Assembly: GCA_964452645.1 (NCBI GenBank)
Contig: CAYVMO010000026.1
Coordinates: 1 to 46,247 of the forward strand
Reading direction: 5' to 3'
DNA from: CAYXTW01 sp964452645
GTDB taxonomy: Bacteria; Zixibacteria; MSB-5A5; GN15; PGXB01
Length of the DNA stretch: 46,247 bases
Part shown: positions 19,374 through 26,940 of the stretch, piece by piece
How positions within the stretch are numbered: position 1 is the first letter of the stretch
How the letters are laid out: every line of letters begins with the position of its first letter
The notes under the pieces: model-generated
The model's database searches: none
What the model saw: the letters and a program-made list of their open reading frames with translations, nothing else
Told to the model about the DNA's origin: nothing
Made by a program: the position numbers and the translations under genes

Positions 19374-22159
19374 TGTCCGGCCCTCATTCTCTCTATGTAT
19401 GCCGCTGTCTGGGCCACGGCCGCGCCTGAGTGAAGAATACTGTCGGGGATATCGCGCGGGGCGGAGGCGGCTCCGGCCACAAAAACACCATCAATACTGG
19501 TTTTTCCCGGATTGATATCTTCATCGATTTCGGCAACATAGGCAAATGGGTCCACTTCAAGTTGGCTGTTTTTGAACATACTCAGGGAATCAATATTGGG
19601 TGAGAATCCGGTGGATAGAACAACCAGATCGTGTTCCATTTGTTTGAGACCGCCGTCTCCTTCAATATCCTCATACCATACTTCCAGATTGCCGTTCTCT
19701 TTCTCGCCAATCTGAGCCACTTTTCCCTTAATAAAGTAAACTCCCATGCCTCTGGCCTGCCTGTAGAATTCGTCATACCCTTTGCCGAAAGTCCGAATAT
19801 CTATGTAATAGATAGTTATATCTGCCAAAGGCAAAGCTCCCATAATCAGCTGGGCTTGTTTGATTGAATACATACAGCATACCCTGGAACACAAGGGATT
19901 ATTTATGGTATTATCTCGAGAGCCGGTGCAAAGCACATAAGCAATATTGTCAGGGTCCTTACCGTCCGAAGGCCGGATGACATGATTATAAGGTCGCGTG
20001 GGGGCCAGAATACGGTCCATTTGCATGGCCGTTATAACGTTGGGGAATTTCCCGTACCCGTAAGTAGGTTTCAGGTGGGCATCAAAAAGATTGAATCCGG
20101 TCGATATGATAACTGATTTCACCTCAACGGTTTGTTCTTCATCACGCAGGTTGAAATCAATAGCATGGGCGGGGCAGGCTTTAACACATTGCTGGCACTC
20201 AGAGCAGATACCGCAGTCAAGACACCGGTTGGCACCGTAACGAGCTTCTTCTTCACTTAAAGGAAGCTCCACTTCAACCGTACTTTTAATGCGTTCCGCC
20301 GGCGGGAGTTCTCGTTTTTCGGTGGGAGGGCGGTTCGAAATTGGGGCCCGGGGCGTGGCCATTCCAACAACAGGAAGCAATTGGTTATTCCCATAACCAT
20401 TACCATTGTTGCCATCGTCCGATTGAAATCGTGAAAGCACCGAAGAAGCCTCCGTCGCCGGGAGTCTGTTTTCGAATACGATACCATCGAGTGATTCGCC
20501 TTTTATAAGACGATCTATATAAAACGCCGCACGCTTCCCATGCCCGATGGCACTGACAATCATGGATGGTCCCGTCACGACGTCACCCCCGGCAAAAACC
20601 GAAGATTGCGAAGTTTGCAGGGTTTCCTCATTAACCTGAATAGTCCCATTGCGGTTAAGTCTGAGTTCATCGGCAAAAGGTGAGGTACTCGGTTTTAGAC
20701 CGATTGCAAGGATTACCCGATCAACAGGGATTACATGTTCTGATCCGTCCACCGGAATCGGCCGCCGCCGTCCGCTATCATCCGGTTCACCAAGCCTCAT
20801 GGTAAGACTTTCCACTGCCTCCAGATGACCGTTTGATCCGATAAAACGCTTTGGATTATTAAGAACCTGTAATTCGACGCCCTCGTCCAACGCGGCACTG
20901 ACCTCCCAATCATGTGCCGGCATTTCCGCTCGACTCCGCCGATACTGGATGATAACCTTTTTGGCGCCTAATCGTATTGCCGTTCTGGCAGGATCAATGG
21001 CCGCATTACCGCCGCCGATAATCATCACTGTCTTACCGCTTAAGTCTATCTTATCGGAAGAATTCGTCTGCTTGAGAAACGTCATACAGTCGGTGACGCC
21101 ATCAAGATCCTCGCCTTCTATTCCCATTTTGAAGCCTTCCATAGTCCCCAGAGCCAGGAAGATGGCATCAAATCCCAGATCCTTTAGCGATTTGAGAGAG
21201 ACAACAGGAGATTCCGTTTTAATCGATACGCCAAGAGCGGTGATATTCTTGATGTCCCTGTCAACTACACCTTTCGGCAATCGGTAGGCAGGAATTCCGT
21301 ACCGAAGCATCCCGCCGGCTTCAGGCGCTGATTCAAATACTGTTGTAGAATAGGCTTTTCGGGCCAGATGATATGCTGCCGATAGTCCGCCCGGACCTGA
21401 GCCGACTACGGCTACTTTCTTACCTTCAATTTTTTCCGGGGGCCCATATTCCGGATCGGGGTGTTTTTCATAATAACGATCGACCATAAACCGCTTGATT
21501 GCCCGGATAGGAACGGTTCCCTCCAGTTTGCCTCTGGTGCATTCACCTTCACAAGGGGCATAACAGGCTCTACTGAGACTACCGGGTAAGGGTGCATCTT
21601 CCATATGCAGGTGGAAGGCCTTCTCATACTTGCCGCTGCGAACAAGAGAAACATAACCATGGGCTTTGACCCCAGCCGGACAGGTAAAAGAACATGGGGA
21701 TGTTCCCTCGCGCACCATGACCGCCTTTTTGGGAACCGCCTGGGGAAAAGGAATATGTATAGCCCGATGGGCCACCAGATCAAAATTAAAAGGATCCGAA
21801 CGGGCCACCGTACAGGCCAGCTCACACTCTCCGCAACCGGTACATGCCGCCGAATTAACATAGGTGGATTTTCTATGCAATCTGACCAGAAAACCGTCTT
21901 TGTTCCGATTGATGATTTCGTCGATTTCACTGGATGTGGAAACTGTAATATTGGGATGGTGAGCGGTCGAAGCCATTTTGGGAGTGGAAATACAACTGGC
22001 GCAATCAAGGGTCGGGAATACTTTGCTGAGAAGAACCATTTTACCACCGATACTGGCTTCTTTTTCCACGAGCAACACTTTGTATCCCATATCACCCAGG
22101 GTTAGTGAAGACTCCATCCCTGCGATGCCACCGCCAACAACTAAAACGTCGTAGTTCAT
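19370..22159 (-). CDS. HdrA-GltD-HdrA chimeric flavo-iron-sulfur protein
   Basis: 929 residues in one open frame. Residues 1-130 are an HdrA N-terminal FAD domain (GGGIAG at 9-14, TLDCASCISTP at 51-60) with a 4Fe-4S motif (CTGCGECELAC, 106-116). Residues about 150-560 are a complete GltD-like (glutamate synthase small subunit) module: cluster cysteines 156, 160, 199, 203, 207; FAD motif GSGPGG at 253-258; NAD(P) motif GGGNAA at 382-387; AGGDV at 523-527. A glycine/asparagine-rich linker (581-592) leads to the HdrA C-terminal half (about 640-929) with CLDCGICSECQQCVKACP and the TGSR / CSRVCC insert. GltD modules reduce partners with NAD(P)H, so this subunit is probably where NAD(P)H enters or leaves the Hdr complex. 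GGAAGG precedes the ATG. Confidence 0.9.
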   Translation of the reverse strand: MNYDVLVVGGGIAGMESSLTLGDMGYKVLLVEKEASIGGKMVLLSKVFPTLDCASCISTPKMASTAHHPNITVSTSSEIDEIINRNKDGFLVRLHRKSTYVNSAACTGCGECELACTVARSDPFNFDLVAHRAIHIPFPQAVPKKAVMVREGTSPCSFTCPAGVKAHGYVSLVRSGKYEKAFHLHMEDAPLPGSLSRACYAPCEGECTRGKLEGTVPIRAIKRFMVDRYYEKHPDPEYGPPEKIEGKKVAVVGSGPGGLSAAYHLARKAYSTTVFESAPEAGGMLRYGIPAYRLPKGVVDRDIKNITALGVSIKTESPVVSLKSLKDLGFDAIFLALGTMEGFKMGIEGEDLDGVTDCMTFLKQTNSSDKIDLSGKTVMIIGGGNAAIDPARTAIRLGAKKVIIQYRRSRAEMPAHDWEVSAALDEGVELQVLNNPKRFIGSNGHLEAVESLTMRLGEPDDSGRRRPIPVDGSEHVIPVDRVILAIGLKPSTSPFADELRLNRNGTIQVNEETLQTSQSSVFAGGDVVTGPSMIVSAIGHGKRAAFYIDRLIKGESLDGIVFENRLPATEASSVLSRFQSDDGNNGNGYGNNQLLPVVGMATPRAPISNRPPTEKRELPPAERIKSTVEVELPLSEEEARYGANRCLDCGICSECQQCVKACPAHAIDFNLRDEEQTVEVKSVIISTGFNLFDAHLKPTYGYGKFPNVITAMQMDRILAPTRPYNHVIRPSDGKDPDNIAYVLCTGSRDNTINNPLCSRVCCMYSIKQAQLIMGALPLADITIYYIDIRTFGKGYDEFYRQARGMGVYFIKGKVAQIGEKENGNLEVWYEDIEGDGGLKQMEHDLVVLSTGFSPNIDSLSMFKNSQLEVDPFAYVAEIDEDINPGKTSIDGVFVAGAASAPRDIPDSILHSGAAVAQTAAYIERMRAGQ

Positions 22160-22238
22160 GTTTTTATGCCTTCCACAGAAAAACCCGACACAATTGGCAT
22201 TTTGTGAAATAAATCACATCGGTATTCAAATGAATCAA

Positions 22239-22673
22239 TCATTTGGCGACTGTTTCTTTCAACGTACCGAGTTTCATCAAAGCTGTTTTAAATTTCTCCA
22301 TATGTGACTGGAAAGATTCAGCACAGACTGAACATATCGCCGCCATCTTGAGCCTTCTGGGATCATGGTTGAATTTCTCTAAAAGAGCCTGGGCCTTTTG
22401 AACAACTTCGCCGGTTCTTTTGGTACAATCCTGCAAATAGGCACAGTCCGTTCCGTCGGCTGCTATAAAAACACCATCGAATCCCGCATCGATAGCGTGA
22501 AGCACCCAGGATGGTTTGATGCCGCTGGAGCACGGAACCGGTACCACCATAACAGAAGGAGAATAAGGCATGTGCGAACCGCCGGCCAGGTCGATCCCGG
22601 GATCGGAAATATTGTTAGTCGAAAACACCAGGATCTTCGGATCACCGCTGTTGTCTGCATTTTTAGCCGGCAT
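22239..22673 (-). CDS. MvhD/FlpD-like subunit with altered cysteine set
   Basis: 144 residues from ATG 22673, which shares a base with the TusA stop codon (TAATG); a TTG at 22703 would extend it by 10 residues inside the previous gene. The fold is that of MvhD/FlpD, the 2Fe-2S subunit that links HdrA to hydrogenase or formate dehydrogenase. The usual first CNWCSY pair is replaced by STNNIS (18-23). Cys48 (VPCSSG), Cys77 (GTDCAY), Cys83 and the pair Cys114/Cys117 (CSVC) remain. It may bind a cluster with a different ligand set or none. No hydrogenase or formate dehydrogenase gene is in the window. Confidence 0.8.
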   Translation of the reverse strand: MPAKNADNSGDPKILVFSTNNISDPGIDLAGGSHMPYSPSVMVVPVPCSSGIKPSWVLHAIDAGFDGVFIAADGTDCAYLQDCTKRTGEVVQKAQALLEKFNHDPRRLKMAAICSVCAESFQSHMEKFKTALMKLGTLKETVAK

Positions 22674-22927
22674 TATTTCATCCGGCGCACAAAGATTCGC
22701 CAATGACCGGCTTCCTCAATGTTTCCAAGATATTCGTGGCCTACTTTTTTGCACCAGAGAGGAATATCATCATTGGTACCTTCATCCGATGAAAGCACTT
22801 CCATAATCCCCTTTTGGGAAACGGCAGCAATCCCCCGTTTCGCTTCAAGCAGGGGTCCGGGACAAGCTGTTCCTCGTGCATCGACAACTTTTTCAATTTC
22901 CAGTGCTTTAAGTTCATCCGTATTCAT
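22673..22927 (-). CDS. TusA/SirA-family sulfur carrier
   Basis: 84 residues. The TusA motif is intact: VVDARGTACPGPLLEAKRGI at 14-33, with Cys22 of the CPxP as persulfide carrier. The ATG at 22927 sits eight bases after AAAGG; ATG 22933 and GTG 22936 are too close to that site. TusA-family proteins accept sulfur from a sulfurtransferase and pass it on, in dissimilatory systems often to DsrE-type proteins. It is the first gene of the operon, directly behind a candidate operator, and its stop overlaps the start of the MvhD-like gene. Confidence 0.9.
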   Translation of the reverse strand: MNTDELKALEIEKVVDARGTACPGPLLEAKRGIAAVSQKGIMEVLSSDEGTNDDIPLWCKKVGHEYLGNIEEAGHWRIFVRRMK

Positions 22928-22970
22928 TTTCATCACCTTTTAAATAAAATGTTATATGGTGCAATAAATC

Positions 22971-22992
22971 GTATATGCGCACTAATGCATAT
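22971..22992. promoter_or_regulatory. Candidate operator upstream of the TusA-Hdr operon
   Basis: Inverted repeat ATATGC-N8-GCATAT (22973-22978 and 22987-22992), 44 bases upstream of the TusA start codon and between the operon and the divergent-acting ArsR gene. The 10-mer GTATATGCGC at 22971-22980 recurs exactly, in reverse orientation, at 24995-25004 upstream of the DUF2173 gene. Related TACGCATA occurs in the ArsR promoter. It fits the size of ArsR-family operators; this is inference. Confidence 0.45.
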
Positions 22993-23013
22993 ATATTTGA
23001 AAAAAATTTATTT

Positions 23014-23352
23014 TTATCTTTTTTTAATTAATCCTTTCGCTTTTTTCCCTCGTTGTTCCATCCCATCCAGCAATATTGATCGTATCTCAGCACAAACCTC
23101 CGCCAATCTTGAATTGCTTAACCGATAATATACGGTCTGACCCTCTTTATGCGACTCGACGACATACCGCGACCGCAGGACTCTGAGATGTTGACTGACA
23201 TTGCTGTGTTGTATATTTAAAGCCGTTGAAATTTCGCTGACGTTCATTTCTTTTCTCGCCAGAAGCTGAATAATCATCAAGCGCTTTGAGCTGGAGAGAA
23301 TCTTGCAAAAATCAGCGTGAAGCTCAAATAATTCGGTTTCATCTATTCGCAT
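23014..23352 (-). CDS. ArsR-family repressor with two cysteines, probable sulfur or redox sensor
   Basis: 112 residues with the ArsR/SmtB winged helix; the recognition helix is around 44-60 (ALNIQHSNVSQHLRVLR). No metal-binding CxC of ArsR/SmtB is present. There are exactly two cysteines, Cys16 in the first helix and Cys87 in the last helix. Such a pair, one near each end, is how the persulfide/redox sensors SqrR, BigR and sHdrR are built, though alignment of exact positions was not done. It is upstream of the TusA-Hdr operon on the same strand, with its own TTGACA promoter, so it most likely represses that operon and itself. The C-terminal tail is lysine-rich. Confidence 0.85.
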   Translation of the reverse strand: MRIDETELFELHADFCKILSSSKRLMIIQLLARKEMNVSEISTALNIQHSNVSQHLRVLRSRYVVESHKEGQTVYYRLSNSRLAEVCAEIRSILLDGMEQRGKKAKGLIKKR

Positions 23353-23368
23353 ATATCCTCATATTCGT

Positions 23369-23408
23369 ATCTACGCATAGATGATATATAGATTATTTTA
23401 TTTGTCAA
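23369..23408 (-). promoter_or_regulatory. Sigma-70-type promoter with overlapping palindrome for the ArsR gene
   Basis: On the minus strand TTGACA (23408-23403) and TATCAT (23386-23381) are 16 bases apart. The near-palindrome ATCTACGCATAGAT (23369-23382) overlaps the -10 box, where a repressor would block transcription. It lies about 20 bases upstream of the ArsR start codon, consistent with autorepression. Confidence 0.6.
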
Positions 23409-23587
23409 GCCCCAAATTCGATTTTTTATTTATTTTGATTTATTATATTCTACATGTGAAAATAGTTTTAATGGATTTGACGCTCGCTTTCAAATCATAT
23501 CGGTTACTTGATTTCAAAATATTTCGTATTATATTGGCAGTTGTGAAAGTATATCCTGGTTGTTTGGCATAATTGTCGCTTGAAAAT

Positions 23588-24946
23588 ATGAAAAAAACAA
23601 ATGAAAAAGAAATCCTTTGCGATAAACTCTTAACGATTGTGGAGAACATCTCTGACGGGGTATTTTCGGTCGATCTGAATTTCAGGATCACATTCATAAA
23701 TAAAGCTGCCCAAAAGATTACGGGATTTTCAGCAGAGGAAGCATACGGAAAATCCTGTAAGGAGGTTTTTCGGACCAGTGCCTGTAACGAAGATTGTCCT
23801 CTTAAGGCGACTTTGGCGACCGGAAATCCGGTTATTAACAAACCTGTGTGCATAATGAATAAAAAAGAAAAACGCATCCCGATAAGTATTTCAACGGCGT
23901 TACTAAAAAACGCACGGGGTAAAATTATTGGGGGCGTTGAGACCTTTCGGGATCTTGATCTTGTCAGACGACTTCAAAAAGAATTTGAAGGCAAATTTAC
24001 ATTCGAGGAAATAATCAGCCGTAATCAAGTAATGCTGGAACTTTTCGAAATTCTTCCCACTATTGCCGAAAGCGGCAGTTCAGTGCTTATTGAGGGGGAA
24101 AGCGGGACAGGCAAGGAGCTTGTAGCCAGGGCTCTACACAATCTGAGTCCGAGAAAGGCTGGTCCGTTTGTCGGCATAAACTGCGGCGCCTTACCGGATA
24201 ATCTGCTCGAATCGGAGTTATTCGGCTATAAGGCGGGGGCTTTTACCGATGCCAAAAAAGATAAAAAGGGACGTTTTGCCCTTGCGAAAAAGGGATCTTT
24301 ATTCCTTGATGAAATCGGCAATATATCACAGGCGATGCAAATCAAATTGCTTCGTGTTCTTCAGGAAAAGGAATACGAGCCTTTGGGCGGCACCAAATCC
24401 ATACAATCAGATGTTAGAATCATAACCGCATCAAATAGCCGTTTAGACCAATTGGTTTCGGAGGGGTTATTTCGCGCCGATTTATTCTATCGAATAAACG
24501 TCGTTAAGATTGTTCTGCCTCCTTTACGGGAAAGAAAGGAGGATATCCCCTTATTAATTGACCATTTCGTTGAGCAATTTAATCGTCTTCGACAAAAGGA
24601 TATTCCAGGAGTTTCACAGCCGGCTTTGGAGATCTTGATGAATCACAATTATCCCGGCAATATCCGTGAACTTGAAAACATCATTGAACATGCGTTTATT
24701 ATTTGCGGCGATGGCATTATTCGTCCAGAGCATCTTCCTGAAAACCTGCGAATGAGAAAACCGGTCCCGGTTGTCGAAATCGCAAATTCTATGAAAGAAA
24801 TGGAATCACTATTCATCATAGCTGCCTTGAAGAAAAACAACTGGAGTCGCAAGGATACCGCAAGGGAACTCAGTATTGCCCCATCGACGCTTTATAGAAA
24901 AATTAAGAAACTCGGTATCAAAATTTCCACGCCGGATAAACGATAA
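23588..24946 (+). CDS. Sigma-54-dependent activator with N-terminal PAS domain
   Basis: 452 residues from ATG 23588; a TTG at 23573 would add five. The PAS domain is about 12-125 and carries Cys57, Cys66 and Cys70 in a CKEVF-xxx-CNEDCPL arrangement plus Cys88, a pattern suited to redox or metal sensing. The AAA+ domain has Walker A GESGTGKE at 170-177, the sigma-54 loop as GAFTDA at 217-222 (Asp for the second Gly, a variant I have seen in other natural PAS-type activators), Walker B SLFLDEIG at 237-244, and the arginine-rich second half. A Fis-type helix-turn-helix is at about 417-442. No good ribosome site precedes either start. The gene directly upstream-faces the -24/-12 promoter at 25120, its likely target. 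Confidence 0.9.
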   Translation: MKKTNEKEILCDKLLTIVENISDGVFSVDLNFRITFINKAAQKITGFSAEEAYGKSCKEVFRTSACNEDCPLKATLATGNPVINKPVCIMNKKEKRIPISISTALLKNARGKIIGGVETFRDLDLVRRLQKEFEGKFTFEEIISRNQVMLELFEILPTIAESGSSVLIEGESGTGKELVARALHNLSPRKAGPFVGINCGALPDNLLESELFGYKAGAFTDAKKDKKGRFALAKKGSLFLDEIGNISQAMQIKLLRVLQEKEYEPLGGTKSIQSDVRIITASNSRLDQLVSEGLFRADLFYRINVVKIVLPPLRERKEDIPLLIDHFVEQFNRLRQKDIPGVSQPALEILMNHNYPGNIRELENIIEHAFIICGDGIIRPEHLPENLRMRKPVPVVEIANSMKEMESLFIIAALKKNNWSRKDTARELSIAPSTLYRKIKKLGIKISTPDKR

Positions 24947-24994
24947 TCCTTTCTTAGAAGATAGTGCATTATTGCATGACCATTTAAAATAATC

Positions 24995-25004
24995 GCGCAT
25001 ATAC
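24995..25004. promoter_or_regulatory. Second copy of the GTATATGCGC operator-like word
   Basis: GCGCATATAC is the exact reverse complement of 22971-22980 in front of the TusA-Hdr operon. It lies about 115 bases upstream of the -24 element of the DUF2173 promoter. A shared 10-base word between two promoters could mean a shared regulator, but the word alone is short enough to recur by chance in AT-rich DNA. Confidence 0.3.
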
Positions 25005-25119
25005 GCACGATCGGCCTCCGGAATATTCTCTCATTATCGGTTCTTTTTAAAAAAATTGTCAATATAAGTATCAGCATTATAACGAAATAGCATGGTTTTC
25101 AAATCTTGGAAACATATGT

Positions 25120-25135
25120 TGGCATATAATCTGCT
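25120..25135 (+). promoter_or_regulatory. Sigma-54 (-24/-12) promoter for the DUF2173 gene
   Basis: TGGCATATAATCTGCT: the TGGCA block and TGC with GG (25121-25122) and GC (25133-25134) exactly 10 bases apart. Predicted start is near 25145, 33 bases before the start codon. It follows directly after the gene for a PAS sigma-54 activator. Confidence 0.75.
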
Positions 25136-25177
25136 TTTAAATCAATCAGAAAAATAATTAGAAGGAAGGAGGCTAAT

Positions 25178-25531
25178 ATGATCGGGCTGGATAGACTGAT
25201 GAAAATAGACGGAGTTGTTGCGGCTGGACAATTCTCCGAAGATGGCAAAGTCATTCGTAAAGTGGGTGAATTGCCTGAAGATATGATGGAAAGCGCTGAA
25301 CTCTGCGTCCGCCAAAACCAGGCTTGCAGTGATTTTCTAAATTCACTAAATGATCAATTGCCTCGAGAGTACGGATCATTAGTTGGCTGGACAGTTTGGG
25401 GAAGTAAGTATTCGGTGGTCGTGGTCGGAAATACGCGCGTTTTTGTCAAAACCAATCGTGGAGATTACAACCAGCTAATGATAGACTTAGCTGGTTCGGA
25501 GGCTACCGGTCCGCGACCCGGAAACTATTAG
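25178..25531 (+). CDS. DUF2173-family protein (roadblock-like)
   Basis: 117 residues. MIGLDRLMKIDGVVAAGQFS is the family signature start, followed by a small alpha/beta domain with SLVGWTVWGSKYSVVVVGNT. DUF2173 proteins occur in sulfur-metabolising and chemolithotrophic bacteria; their function is not known to me. GGAAGGAGG lies just before the ATG. Expression should depend on the -24/-12 promoter at 25120. It is the first of a series of small genes running to about 27.2 kb. Confidence 0.88.
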   Translation: MIGLDRLMKIDGVVAAGQFSEDGKVIRKVGELPEDMMESAELCVRQNQACSDFLNSLNDQLPREYGSLVGWTVWGSKYSVVVVGNTRVFVKTNRGDYNQLMIDLAGSEATGPRPGNY

Positions 25532-25608
25532 GACTACCGGATGGATCACGAAAAATTGCTTTGCAAAATATTACAATGTAACAATAACGCAATGAGGAGG
25601 TGTTTATT

Positions 25609-25800
25609 ATGATTAATCAAAATCAGGAAAAACCAAGGCTCGGTCAAGGTGTATATCATCCCGGTGCCCGGCCTATGAAAGTTTTCCGTGACAAAGATGG
25701 CTGTCTGTGGCTCTGCGATAAGGGCGTTGACCCAAATGGCAGTCTCGAAGATCAGGGCTGCTGGCGATGTAAAGATTTGGCATTCACGCGAAATGATTAA
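25609..25800 (+). CDS. Small cysteine-containing protein of unknown function
   Basis: 63 residues from ATG 25609, with AGGAGG at 25594-25599; a GTG at 25600 lies next to that site and is rejected. The sequence is hydrophilic with a well-formed core (GQGVYHPGARPMKVFRDKDG) and four cysteines in the second half: Cys in GCLWLCD (two) and in GCWRC (two). That arrangement could bind zinc or iron. I do not recognise the family. It lies 77 bases after the DUF2173 gene and before a strong hairpin. Confidence 0.7.
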   Translation: MINQNQEKPRLGQGVYHPGARPMKVFRDKDGCLWLCDKGVDPNGSLEDQGCWRCKDLAFTRND

Positions 25801-25872
25801 TGAACGTTCTGTGTGAGGGATGCAAAAGATATCCCATTGTTGGAATCGCACTGGGAATCCATGCTTGGACAA

Positions 25873-25900
25873 CCGCCCCGCTCGAAATCGGGCGGGGCGG
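25873..25900 (+). terminator. Strong GC hairpin between two small genes (terminator-like, no T-run)
   Basis: A stem of 12 pairs: CCGCCCCG (25873-25880) with CGGGGCGG (25893-25900), continued by four further pairs including one G-T, closed by an AAAT loop. No T-run follows, so it is not a standard intrinsic terminator. It could protect or attenuate the transcript between the genes at 25609 and 25921. Confidence 0.5.
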
Positions 25901-25920
25901 CAATGGAAGGAATCAGCCTA

Positions 25921-26094
25921 ATGGGTTTTTTTGATAGGCTTTTTAATCGGCCCCCTAAATCAGCCATGAATCTCGGTCGTAACGATCTCTGCTGGTGCGG
26001 AAGCGGCAAAAAATATAAAAAATGTCACTACAACTCGGATCGGAAATACTTTGGTATCAAGATAATGAATGCAACTTGCAGGTCTTCCGGGTGA
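25921..26094 (+). CDS. SEC-C motif protein
   Basis: 57 residues from ATG 25921; a longer frame from GTG 25813 would run through the hairpin and is less likely. The C-terminal half carries LGRNDLCWCGSGKKYKKCHY, the SEC-C zinc motif (CxC-x8-CH) known from the SecA C-terminus, where it binds SecB. The N-terminus MGFFDRLFNRPP is a short amphipathic lead. Free-standing SEC-C proteins are common and mostly uncharacterised. GGAAGG lies about a dozen bases before the start. Confidence 0.82.
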   Translation: MGFFDRLFNRPPKSAMNLGRNDLCWCGSGKKYKKCHYNSDRKYFGIKIMNATCRSSG

Positions 26095-26181
26095 AAGAGA
26101 TAGGAGAGATGAGTTTCATCTCTGTCATGTCAACCGAATCCAAAAGTATGGATTAGAAAGGAATTTTCAAATGCCGAATAG

Positions 26182-26358
26182 GCTATTCTTGAAATCGGTT
26201 CGCATCATCCCCTGCGCCGTGAGCAAGCAGTTGATATAGAGAAGGAATTTTCCAAAAGTGGTGTAGTTTTGCATATGCTTGAAAGCAAAGACTTAGTTCT
26301 TGTTAAGTATAAAGATGAGGAATATTTGCTTCCCGGGTGTTTTAAAATGAGTAAGTAA
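26182..26358 (+). pseudogene. Start-less small reading frame, probably a broken gene
   Basis: A 58-codon frame ending at TAA 26356-26358 reads like a real protein (EIGSHHPLRREQAVDIEKEF, then LVLVKYKDEEYLLPGCF). It is preceded in frame by TAG at 26179-26181 and by further open sequence (WIRKEFSNAE). No ATG or GTG lies at a sensible place. The simplest reading is a small gene whose start region was damaged or interrupted by a nonsense codon (CAG to TAG would restore it). I do not recognise the family. Confidence 0.4.
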
Positions 26359-26385
26359 ACTCTGTTAAGAAAGTTGGTGCTTAAG

Positions 26386-26712
26386 ATGAATGCAGTAGAT
26401 CTGAATGTAAATAATTTGAAGTGGCAGCCGGCCGAAGGTTATTCTACGGGAGTCGAGGCAAAAGTGCTATCCATTGGTGATGGTGTGGCGCCAAGAACTA
26501 TTCTGCTTAAAATTCCTCCGGGGTGGAGTATGGAAAGCCATTCCCACCTCTATACAGAGTTACATTACGTACTGGAAGGAGAATATGAAAGTAAGGGTGA
26601 AGTATATCCGGTCGGGACTTTTCGTATAATTCAAAAAGAAGTAGAGCATGGCCCCTTTACATCCAGGACGGGCGCCACAATTTTGGTTACCTGGTGCGCC
26701 TTGTGCGATTGA
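26386..26712 (+). CDS. Cupin-domain protein
   Basis: 108 residues from ATG 26386; a TTG at 26374 would add four. The cupin metal-site motif is present: HSHLYTELHYVLEGEYE (His, His, Glu in HxH-x4-E spacing), then YPVGTF and a late VEHGPF histidine. Small single-domain cupins of this sort are anti-sigma-like sensors, isomerases or dioxygenases; nothing here decides. It lies in the run of small genes between the PAS activator and the debris region. Confidence 0.8.
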   Translation: MNAVDLNVNNLKWQPAEGYSTGVEAKVLSIGDGVAPRTILLKIPPGWSMESHSHLYTELHYVLEGEYESKGEVYPVGTFRIIQKEVEHGPFTSRTGATILVTWCALCD

Positions 26713-26940
26713 TAGAATAAAGATTCCATCATACTTAACGGGATAAAAATTATTCATACATACCCCGATTCATTTTTACATATTCCATCGATTAAATGTA
26801 TTATACTTTAATGGTGTAAGCTACCGATTATGGCGGGAATATTATATAATGTCTTTTGAAAAACCGATAAATAATACTCAGCGTGGCGGTTTAATATATT
26901 AACAGCCTAATCAACAGGCAAACAGAGAGCTCGAAGAGAT

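Noticed and set aside
19370..22159. The HdrA-GltD-HdrA gene as a frameshift or assembly artefact
   Set aside because: It is a single open frame of 929 codons with sensible domain borders and a natural linker, and it is coupled to its neighbour by an ATGA overlap.
23565..23580. A -24/-12-like sequence (TGGCATAATTGTCGCT) before the PAS activator gene
   Set aside because: GG-N10-GC spacing fits, but the predicted transcription start would lie at or after the start codon at 23588, and the -12 block is TCGC rather than TTGC.
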